In this document: positions 1-5,089 of the stretch, piece after piece
How positions within the stretch are numbered: the stretch's first letter is position 1
How the letters are laid out: every line of letters starts with the position of its first letter
NCBI GenBank assembly: GCA_027002665.1
Contig: JALWZK010000214.1
Coordinates: forward strand, 1 to 5,089
Reading direction: 5' to 3'
DNA length: 5,089 bases
From: Campylobacteraceae bacterium
GTDB lineage: Bacteria > Campylobacterota > Campylobacteria > Campylobacterales > Sulfurovaceae
Translations under genes and position numbers: made by a program
Notes under the pieces: generated by a model
Databases searched by the model: none
What the model saw: only the letters and a program-made list of their open reading frames with translations
What the model was told of the DNA's origin: nothing

Positions 1-105
1 GGTATAGATAGTTCGATTATTAAATCTAATCTTATCTACAATAAAATCTTGTTGAATATAGTAATATTTTGTATTGAACTCTAAATCAAAAATCTTTACT
101 TTCAA
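1..105 (-). CDS. DUF1882-like small protein, 5' part only
   Basis: An open frame of 35 codons runs off the left edge of the window. It starts at a TTG (103-105) only 2 nt after the glyA stop. The readable protein is about (M)KVKIFDLEFNTKYYYI, then QQDFIVDKIRFNNRTIYT. The pattern YYI-x(4)-I-x-DKI-x-(F/Y)-x-x-R-T resembles, from memory, the N-terminus of the DUF1882 family, small proteins of unknown function found in Campylobacterota. In Campylobacter jejuni I recall such a gene directly after glyA, which supports the call. The start is uncertain. The nearest purine-rich site, AAGG at 119-122, lies 13 nt from the TTG, and an in-frame ATT (106-108) is also possible. An in-frame TAA at 121-123 limits any further extension. 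The tight spacing suggests it is the next gene of the fur-lysS-glyA operon. The C-terminal part is outside the window and the function is unknown. Confidence 0.7.
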   Translation of the reverse strand, partial: MKVKIFDLEFNTKYYYIQQDFIVDKIRFNNRTIYT

Positions 106-107
106 AA

Positions 108-1358
108 TTAATATATGGCCTTATCATAGATAATAAAGTTAGATGCCAACTCTCTCATCTCATCTTTAATCTTAGCATGAAGCTCACTATCATTGATATT
201 ATCCAATACATCTGCAATTCTATTTGCAATAATCTCAAATTCAGCCTCTCTCATTCCTCTACTTGTAAGTGCCGGAGAGCCTATTCTAATACCTGAAGTT
301 ACAAATGGACTTCTTGTCTCACCCGGAACGGTATTTTTATTAACTGTAATTCCTGCATTACCTAAGGCTATATCTGCATCTTTACCTGAGAAGTCTCTAT
401 CTAAGAAAGATACCAATATGAGATGGTTATCTGTTCCATTACTAACAAGGTTATATCCTCTCTGAATTAAAACATCAGCTAATACTTTTGCATTTGCCTT
501 GACCTGTTTTGCATAATCTCTCCAACTTTCACTAAGATTATTTTTAAATCCGACAGCCTTTCCGGCAATTACATGCATAAGTGGTCCACCTTGGATCCCG
601 GGAAAGATTGCAGAGTTCATTTTTTTGGCAATGGTCTCATCATTGGTTAAGATAACTCCACCGCGAGGTCCTGCGAGGGTCTTATGTGTAGTGGTGGTCA
701 CCACATCGGCATAAGGGAATGGAGATGGATGTTCGTCGGCACAGATTAGACCTGCGATATGTGCAATATCGGCAAATAGAACTGCTCCAACCTCATCTGC
801 TATCTCCTTAAATTTTTTAAAATCTATCTCTCGTGGGTAGGCTGATGCCCCACAGACAATAATATTGGGTTGGACAATCTTTGCAATATCTCTCACCCTA
901 TCGTAATTTATATATCCATCAAGTTCAACCCCATAGGTAAATGATTGATAATTCTTACCCGAAAAGCTGGGTTTACTTCCATGAGTTAGATGTCCACCAT
1001 GGCTTAAATCCATACCAAGAATTTTATCACCCGCTTTGAGGAGTCCCGCATATACTGCCCCATTTGCTTGACTACCTGAGTGTGGTTGAACATTTGCATA
1101 TTTACAGTTAAATAGTTTACAAGCTCTATCTATTGCAATCTGCTCTATATCGTCTGCATTTTCACACCCACCATAGTATCGCTTATATGGATACCCCTCT
1201 GCATATTTGTTTGTTAAGACTGAACCCATAGCCTCCATTACGGCTGGAATTGTAAAGTTCTCACTTGCTATCATCTCCAAGTGGTTGGTCTGTCTCTCTA
1301 ACTCTGCATTAATTGCACTAAAAATCTCTGGGTCAAATTTTTCTATATAATAACTCAA
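108..1358 (-). CDS. glyA: Serine hydroxymethyltransferase
   Basis: This cytoplasmic PLP enzyme interconverts serine plus tetrahydrofolate with glycine plus 5,10-methylene-tetrahydrofolate, and so supplies one-carbon units. The 416-residue length is full for the bacterial family. The N-terminal block LEMIASENF (27-35) is followed by KYAEGYP (51-57) and RYYGG (60-64), with E54 and Y62 equivalent to known active-site residues. [10 protein letters not shown] (118-127) holds PLP-stacking H123. FADIAH (195-200) supplies D197 and H200. [14 protein letters not shown] (221-234) carries the Schiff-base lysine K226, and SGIRIG (355-360) the carboxylate-binding R358. The start is TTG (1356-1358). It is supported by a strong AAGGAG 7 nt upstream and by the family-like N-terminus with no in-frame ATG before the conserved core. 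The gene begins 11 nt after lysS, and its Shine-Dalgarno overlaps the lysS TAA. One oddity is Tyr at position 58 in YPYKRYYGG, where most family members have Gly. Stop codon TAA. Confidence 0.98.
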   Translation of the reverse strand: MSYYIEKFDPEIFSAINAELERQTNHLEMIASENFTIPAVMEAMGSVLTNKYAEGYPYKRYYGGCENADDIEQIAIDRACKLFNCKYANVQPHSGSQANGAVYAGLLKAGDKILGMDLSHGGHLTHGSKPSFSGKNYQSFTYGVELDGYINYDRVRDIAKIVQPNIIVCGASAYPREIDFKKFKEIADEVGAVLFADIAHIAGLICADEHPSPFPYADVVTTTTHKTLAGPRGGVILTNDETIAKKMNSAIFPGIQGGPLMHVIAGKAVGFKNNLSESWRDYAKQVKANAKVLADVLIQRGYNLVSNGTDNHLILVSFLDRDFSGKDADIALGNAGITVNKNTVPGETRSPFVTSGIRIGSPALTSRGMREAEFEIIANRIADVLDNINDSELHAKIKDEMRELASNFIIYDKAIY

Positions 1359-1365
1359 ATCTATT

Positions 1366-1371
1366 CTCCTT
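1366..1371 (-). promoter_or_regulatory. Ribosome binding site of glyA
   Basis: On the minus strand AAGGAG lies 7 nt before the TTG at 1356-1358 and overlaps the TAA stop of lysS (1370-1372). It is the strongest Shine-Dalgarno in the window and decides the TTG start. The overlap with the preceding stop suggests that glyA translation can be coupled to lysS translation. Confidence 0.85.
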
Positions 1372-2872
1372 AATATTTTTCACTCTCTGGTCGCATAGCG
1401 GGAAATAGTATAACATCTCTAATTGTATGTTTATTACTCAATAACATAACCAATCTATCTATTCCTATCCCTTCGCCTGCTGTGGGAGCCATACCGTAAC
1501 TTAATGCCTTTACAAAATCGCTATCCATCTGCATAGCCTCGTCGTCACCTATAACCTCTTTTGCTTTAACTTGAGATTTAAATCTCTCATATTGGTCTAT
1601 TGGGTCATTCAGTTCGCTAAATCCATTAGCTATCTCTTTTCCTGCTATAAATAGCTCAAATCTCTCCGTAATATTTGGGTCTCTATCACTTTTTCTTGCA
1701 AGTGGAGATATATCGATAGGATAGTCAGTAATAAAGGTAGGATTGATAAGTTTAGACTCTACAAACTCATCAAATAGTTCAGCTTGAATGTAACCTATTG
1801 TCCAATTCTCATCATACTTAAGCCCATTCTCCTTTAGAAAGCTTAACCCCCTTTCTCTATCTGTTACAATATCCTTAGAGATACCACCAACCTCTACAAT
1901 AGCATCAATCCACGAAATCTTTTTAAATGGAGTGGTGAAATCTATTTCCATATCTCCATAGAGTAATTTTTTATCTAAGTTTAGAGTGGAGAATATATAA
2001 TCAAATAGCTCTTCTGTCAATTCCATTAAATCTCTATAGGTATGGTATGCCCAATAGAACTCTATAGATGTAAATTCTGGATTGTGTGTGGAATCAATCC
2101 CCTCATTTCTAAAGTTTCTATTAATCTCAAATATCGCCTCCATACCACCAACAATTAATCTCTTCAGATATAACTCCGGTGCAATTCGTAAATATCTATC
2201 CACTCCCAAGGCGTTGTGATATGTAATAAATGGTTTGGCATTTGCTCCTCCCGGAATTGGGTGCATCATTGGAGTCTCCACCTCTAAGAAACCTCTATCT
2301 TCGAAAAATCTCCGAATAGATGAGACTATCTTAGAACGCATAATAAATGTCTCTTTAACTTCACTATTTACTATCATATCTAAGTATCTTTGACGGTATC
2401 TCAACTCTGGGTCTTGAAGTCCATGAAACTTCTCTGGAAGTGGATATATCGCCTTAGTTACAATATTTACCTCTTTACAGTATAGAGTAATCTCTCCTGT
2501 TCTTGTAACAAATGGATAACCGACCGCCTCTATTATATCTCCAACCTCAAAAAGTTTTTTTACAACACTGTTATAGTATCCCTCTGGTAAATCGTCACGA
2601 TTAAAATAGAGTTGGACTAAACCACTACTATCCTCTATCTTAGCAAATGAAGCTCTGCCCATAATTCGGACAAATTTCAACCGTCCTGTCAATCTATATA
2701 TCTTATCTTTATCTGTTTTATCCTCTCTATCTTTTAGATAACTACACTCATTTAGGAAATCTTTGGATAGAATCCCCTTCTTAATTCCATTTGGGTATGG
2801 ATTTATACCTAACTCTCTTAATTTATCACTCTTTTTAATTCTCTCTTGAACATATTGATTTTGAAATATCAA
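1370..2872 (-). CDS. lysS: Lysyl-tRNA synthetase, class II
   Basis: This cytoplasmic enzyme charges tRNA-Lys with lysine using ATP, and it acts as a dimer in the class II family. The 500 residues are a normal full length. An N-terminal helical lead (1-25, with LGINPYP at 21-27) is followed by an OB-fold anticodon-binding domain at about 58-140 ([16 protein letters not shown]). The catalytic domain follows. Motif 1 is around FLEVETPMM (195-203). Motif 2 contains [11 protein letters not shown] (248-258) and [14 protein letters not shown] (263-276). Motif 3 is [12 protein letters not shown] (466-477). The [13 protein letters not shown] segment (412-424) belongs to the lysine/ATP pocket. No catalytic block is missing. 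The start is TTG (2870-2872). A Shine-Dalgarno AAGGGAG 5 nt upstream supports it, and the resulting N-terminus matches the family. The gene starts 1 nt after the fur stop and ends with TAA 11 nt before glyA, the same order as in Campylobacter. Glu codons are strikingly GAG: all 10 among the first 134 residues. Confidence 0.98.
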   Translation of the reverse strand: MIFQNQYVQERIKKSDKLRELGINPYPNGIKKGILSKDFLNECSYLKDREDKTDKDKIYRLTGRLKFVRIMGRASFAKIEDSSGLVQLYFNRDDLPEGYYNSVVKKLFEVGDIIEAVGYPFVTRTGEITLYCKEVNIVTKAIYPLPEKFHGLQDPELRYRQRYLDMIVNSEVKETFIMRSKIVSSIRRFFEDRGFLEVETPMMHPIPGGANAKPFITYHNALGVDRYLRIAPELYLKRLIVGGMEAIFEINRNFRNEGIDSTHNPEFTSIEFYWAYHTYRDLMELTEELFDYIFSTLNLDKKLLYGDMEIDFTTPFKKISWIDAIVEVGGISKDIVTDRERGLSFLKENGLKYDENWTIGYIQAELFDEFVESKLINPTFITDYPIDISPLARKSDRDPNITERFELFIAGKEIANGFSELNDPIDQYERFKSQVKAKEVIGDDEAMQMDSDFVKALSYGMAPTAGEGIGIDRLVMLLSNKHTIRDVILFPAMRPESEKY

Positions 2873-2873
2873 T

Positions 2874-3338
2874 CTAACTCCCTTGTTTTGATTGGCAATT
2901 TTTACAAACTCCTACTATCTTCATAATATGATTTGTCATTTTAAAGTTATGTTTTTTTGCAATAAGCTCCTGTTGGTTCTCTATGGTCTCATCATAAAAC
3001 TCTTCAATAGCTCCACATACAAGGCATACCAGATGGTCATGGTGTTTGCCCAATCCAAACTCATACTTTTTCCCCTTTGCACCGAAAGATATAGAGGTGA
3101 CCAGATTGGCATCTTCCAATAGAGTGAGGGTTCTATATATAGTAGCAATACCTATTCTAATATCTGGATAGCTCTGTTTTATTAGATTATATATATCTTC
3201 AGGGGTAAAGTGTCCTTGATTATTATAGATAATCTCTAATATTAACTCTCTCTGTTTTGTGTATTTTAGGTTATTAGATTTTAGAAGTTTTTTAAATCTA
3301 TCTAATACCTCTCTATATGTTAAAATTTGAGTTTCCAT
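2874..3338 (-). CDS. fur: Ferric uptake regulator, Fur family
   Basis: This is a cytoplasmic dimeric metal-sensing repressor. With iron bound it blocks iron-uptake genes, and in Campylobacterota some Fur proteins also act in the apo form. The 154 residues are full length. A winged-helix domain (about 1-88) contains KYTKQRE (25-31), HFTPEDIY (43-50) and the recognition helix region [13 protein letters not shown] (63-75). The dimerisation and metal domain begins at about 90. Two CxxC pairs, C105/C108 and C145/C148, form the structural zinc site typical of this group. H43, E93, H100 and H102 in HHDH (99-102), and E113, are candidate regulatory metal ligands. The sequence is very like Campylobacter Fur, so I prefer Fur over PerR or Zur. 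The ATG directly follows the cvpA TAG with no intervening base, and I see no good Shine-Dalgarno, so translation is probably coupled to cvpA. I see no obvious Fur box in the window. In C. jejuni fur is reported to be transcribed from promoters of upstream genes, which fits this layout. Confidence 0.96.
   Translation of the reverse strand: METQILTYREVLDRFKKLLKSNNLKYTKQRELILEIIYNNQGHFTPEDIYNLIKQSYPDIRIGIATIYRTLTLLEDANLVTSISFGAKGKKYEFGLGKHHDHLVCLVCGAIEEFYDETIENQQELIAKKHNFKMTNHIMKIVGVCKNCQSKQGS
2878..2884 (-). promoter_or_regulatory. Ribosome binding site of lysS
   Basis: On the minus strand AAGGGAG lies inside the last codons of fur and ends 5 nt before the TTG at 2870-2872. No ATG occurs in frame nearby (the ATG in CAATATG is out of frame), so this site fixes the TTG start. 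It also ties lysS initiation to ribosomes finishing fur. Confidence 0.8.
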
Positions 3339-3884
3339 CTATACCATACCATCTAAATCAGTTAAATTTATATCTTTTGTGGTGCCATTCATCTTTTTAG
3401 AGCTATTTATATCTAAATTTAACACCTTTTCACCTATATCTAAGAGAATGGGAAGAGTTTTACTATTTTGTGAGTTTTTTAGTAACTTTTCAGATAGATA
3501 ATCTGACATATTTATAGCAACCAATATTATTCCCAATATAACACTATATTTTGCAATACTAACCCCATACCCTAAAAATCTACTTATAAGTGATATATCT
3601 CTATTTTCACTTCTAAATATAGAGAATAGAAAATTGACTACTATCCATACTCCAATAAGTGTAGTTGCCAATCCTACCAATTTAAGTGTTGGCTCGGTTG
3701 TTAAAGGATATATATTATCACTTATAAACTTTCCAACTCTATCATCTACTCTTGTAGCTAATGCAAACCCCCCAACAATAGCAATAAAGTTTAAGAGTTC
3801 ATGTGTAAAACCTGTCACGAACCCTTTAAATCCTAAAAATAGGATAAGTCCAATTATTATAAAATCGATGGTTGTAATTTCCAT
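3339..3884 (-). CDS. CvpA-family inner-membrane protein
   Basis: The protein has 181 residues and about four predicted membrane segments, near 5-22, 27-44, 66-90 and 103-125. A hydrophilic tail (about 128-181) rich in Ser, Asn, Lys and Asp follows. The N-terminal pattern, a hydrophobic helix followed by LGFKGFVTGFTHELLNFIA (17-35) with a G-rich turn, is characteristic of the CvpA (colicin V production) family. The molecular role of that family is still poorly defined, with links to colicin V export and envelope homeostasis. In C. jejuni I recall a CvpA homologue just upstream of fur, which supports the call. The ATG start gives the family-like N-terminus. Its only Shine-Dalgarno candidate is AAGG at 3899-3902, 14 nt away, which is longer than optimal. 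The gene ends in TAG immediately before the fur ATG and in the same frame. A promoter-like TATAAT lies in the gap upstream. The family call is good; a specific function cannot be given. Confidence 0.88.
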   Translation of the reverse strand: MEITTIDFIIIGLILFLGFKGFVTGFTHELLNFIAIVGGFALATRVDDRVGKFISDNIYPLTTEPTLKLVGLATTLIGVWIVVNFLFSIFRSENRDISLISRFLGYGVSIAKYSVILGIILVAINMSDYLSEKLLKNSQNSKTLPILLDIGEKVLNLDINSSKKMNGTTKDINLTDLDGMV

Positions 3885-3917
3885 TATGTTATATATCGCC
3901 TTACTTTTTTGGAAAAA

Positions 3918-3923
3918 ATTATA
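3918..3923 (-). promoter_or_regulatory. Probable -10 element for cvpA-fur-lysS-glyA
   Basis: On the minus strand the 71-nt gap after pilT contains a perfect TATAAT, preceded by AAGG and an AT-rich stretch. Campylobacterota sigma-70 promoters usually lack a defined -35, so a lone strong -10 in AT-rich DNA is the expected form. The start of transcription would fall near 3911, leaving a leader of roughly 27 nt before cvpA. It is positioned to drive the operon that includes fur independently of pilT. Confidence 0.55.
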
Positions 3924-3955
3924 CCTTAATTTATATAGATATTAGTTTATGTTAT

Positions 3956-5020
3956 CTATCGAAAATTAATTTTTGTTCTTAATTCATCAGGTTTGTTAGA
4001 GAACTGTATAGCTACACTCTTAGTAATTACACCATTTTTAACAAGTCTCTCCAATACTTGAGTTTGAGTCTGCATTCCGGATACTCCTTGCCCCAACTGC
4101 ATTTGAGAGTATATCTGATGCACTTTATCTTCTCTGATAAGATTTGCTATAGCATGGTTTGAGACCATAATTTCTGGAGCGGCTACCCTTCCCCCATTAT
4201 GTTTTGGAAGTAGCATTTGTGATACAACTGCAACGAGTGAGGTAGAAATCATAGCTCTAATCTGTCCCTGTTCGTCGCCAGAGAATACATCAATAATACG
4301 GTTAATCGTTCCCGGGGCTGAATTTGTATGTAGAGTTCCAAATACTAAGTGTCCTGTTTCGGCTGCTGTCAATGCGGCCTCTATTGTCTCTTTATCTCTC
4401 ATCTCCCCAATGAGTATTACATCTGGGTCCTGACGCATAGCATACTTTAGAGCTTTTGCAAAACTGTTGGTATCTGTTCCTACCTCTCTATGGGAAAATA
4501 CACACTTATTATTTTTATGAATAAACTCAACTGGGTCCTCAACTGTGATAATATGTTTATGCTCCGTCATATTAATCTCATTTAACATCGCCGCAAGGGT
4601 GGTCGATTTACCGGAACCTGTAGGTCCTGTCACTAAGATTAACCCCTTTTCTCGTTTGATTAACTCCTTATATATCTTAGGTGCATCTAAATTATCAAGT
4701 GACGGTATCTCTGTCGGAATAATTCTAAATGCAGCCGCAATATCTCCCAGAGTTCTATAGTAGTTAGCTCTAAATCTACCAATATTGGGGAGAAGTAGAG
4801 CAAAATCCAACTCCAACTTCTCTTCAAATATCTTTTTCTGCTTCTCTGTAAGTAGAGCATAAGCCATCTCTTCAATATCTTCACCCGTCAATTTGGGAAG
4901 ATTGACAGCTCTAAGTTTCCCATCAATTCTAATCTGTGGTTCACTTCTACTAACTAAGTGCAAATCTGATGCACCATGTGCCACAACACTCTGAAGTAGT
5001 TTCTTTATATCAATAGCCAT
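3956..5020 (-). CDS. pilT: Type IV pilus retraction ATPase PilT
   Basis: This is a hexameric cytoplasmic motor of the secretion ATPase (GspE/PilT) superfamily. It depolymerises type IV pili and so powers twitching motility and often DNA uptake. The 354 residues are full length. The N-terminal PAS-like domain (about 1-100) starts with the typical block HGASDLHL (15-22). The RecA-like domain has Walker A GPTGSGKST (132-140), the Asp box IITVEDPVEF (157-166), Walker B VILIGEMRD (201-209) with E206 as the likely catalytic glutamate, and the His box GHLVFGTLHTNSA (223-235). The C-terminal AIANLIRE (290-297) is the retraction motif that separates PilT from PilB, although position 292 is Ala where AIRNLIRE has Arg. 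The ATG is supported by AAGGA 9 nt upstream. The gene ends in TAG 71 nt before cvpA. No other pilus gene is visible. A PilU-type paralogue cannot be excluded, but the retraction motif and length favour PilT. Confidence 0.95.
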   Translation of the reverse strand: MAIDIKKLLQSVVAHGASDLHLVSRSEPQIRIDGKLRAVNLPKLTGEDIEEMAYALLTEKQKKIFEEKLELDFALLLPNIGRFRANYYRTLGDIAAAFRIIPTEIPSLDNLDAPKIYKELIKREKGLILVTGPTGSGKSTTLAAMLNEINMTEHKHIITVEDPVEFIHKNNKCVFSHREVGTDTNSFAKALKYAMRQDPDVILIGEMRDKETIEAALTAAETGHLVFGTLHTNSAPGTINRIIDVFSGDEQGQIRAMISTSLVAVVSQMLLPKHNGGRVAAPEIMVSNHAIANLIREDKVHQIYSQMQLGQGVSGMQTQTQVLERLVKNGVITKSVAIQFSNKPDELRTKINFR

Positions 5021-5029
5021 AAGAGATTA

Positions 5030-5034
5030 TCCTT
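5030..5034 (-). promoter_or_regulatory. Ribosome binding site of pilT
   Basis: On the minus strand AAGGA, preceded by an A-rich run, lies 9 nt before the ATG at 5018-5020. Spacing and sequence are good and support this start for pilT. Confidence 0.75.
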
Positions 5035-5053
5035 AAAAAAAAATATATCTCTT

Positions 5054-5059
5054 ATTTTA
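5054..5059 (-). promoter_or_regulatory. Possible weak -10 element for pilT
   Basis: The 69 nt between pilT and the right edge hold no gene and are almost entirely A and T. On the minus strand TAAAAT (one mismatch to TATAAT) lies 33 nt upstream of the ATG and could place transcription start near 5047. In such AT-rich sequence a match of this quality is expected often by chance, and the real promoter may lie beyond the window. Confidence 0.25.
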
Positions 5060-5089
5060 CTATTAAATTTTTAAATTACTCTATAATTC

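Noticed and set aside
193..465. Plus-strand open frame of 90 codons
   Set aside because: It lies entirely within glyA, whose conserved family sequence is on the other strand. It has no recognisable domain and is a shadow frame.
2892..3122. Plus-strand open frame of 76 codons
   Set aside because: It is antisense to the fur metal-binding domain, with no domain and no Shine-Dalgarno of note.
3907..3918. Run TTTTTTCCAAAAAA on the minus strand as a possible terminator after pilT
   Set aside because: The loop would be only 2 nt, the stem is all A-T and no U tract follows it. It is not a credible intrinsic terminator.
3634..3945. Plus-strand open frame of 103 codons that extends into the pilT-cvpA gap
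   Set aside because: It is mostly antisense to cvpA. Its hydrophobic look simply mirrors the membrane-segment codons, and the gap part contains the promoter-like sequence.
4545..4884. Two short frames inside pilT, one on each strand (4545-4760 plus, 4687-4884 minus)
   Set aside because: Both overlap conserved PilT coding sequence in other frames and encode nothing recognisable.
5061..5080. AT inverted repeat upstream of pilT as a possible Fur box or operator
   Set aside because: Only about 5 bp of all A-T stem is present, expected by chance in this composition, and there is no match to GATAATGATAATCATTATC-type sites.
1..5089. Recurring CTCTAT/CTCTCT words on the plus strand as a possible dispersed repeat
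   Set aside because: They fall in phase with AGA, GAG and ATA codons of the minus-strand genes, so codon bias explains them.

Overview
The window is a compact, AT-rich, single-strand gene cluster. All six genes read on the minus strand, so transcription runs from the right edge to the left edge. In transcription order they are pilT (type IV pilus retraction ATPase), a CvpA-family membrane protein, fur (ferric uptake regulator), lysS (lysyl-tRNA synthetase), glyA (serine hydroxymethyltransferase), and the first 35 codons of a small gene cut by the left edge that resembles the DUF1882 family.

The order cvpA-fur-lysS-glyA-DUF1882, together with the Fur, LysS and GlyA sequences (for example Fur [16 protein letters not shown] and SISFG, which I recall closely from Campylobacter), points to the phylum Campylobacterota (Epsilonproteobacteria). 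A PilT gene makes host-adapted Campylobacter or Helicobacter unlikely, because they lack type IV pili. A free-living lineage of the Sulfurimonas/Sulfurovum/Nitratiruptor kind is more probable. This placement is inferred from recalled gene order and protein similarity, not from a search.

Layout: 5021-5089 is the leader of pilT, with a good Shine-Dalgarno and a weak possible -10. 3956-5020 is pilT. The only sizeable gap (3885-3955) holds a perfect TATAAT that probably gives cvpA-fur-lysS-glyA its own promoter. 3339-3884 is cvpA, and its TAG stop directly abuts the fur ATG in the same frame. fur (2874-3338) is followed after 1 nt by lysS (1370-2872). Eleven nt later comes glyA (108-1358), and 2 nt after its stop the DUF1882-like frame begins. 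lysS and glyA both start with TTG, each behind a strong Shine-Dalgarno.

The genes from cvpA leftward look like one housekeeping operon in which an iron regulator is co-transcribed with translation and one-carbon metabolism genes. pilT is a neighbour that may or may not be co-transcribed. I found no RNA gene, mobile element, CRISPR array, long repeat or clear terminator, and no convincing undescribed system. The points worth a second look are small: an unlisted partial gene, consecutive TTG starts, the in-frame cvpA/fur junction and a strong GAG codon preference.
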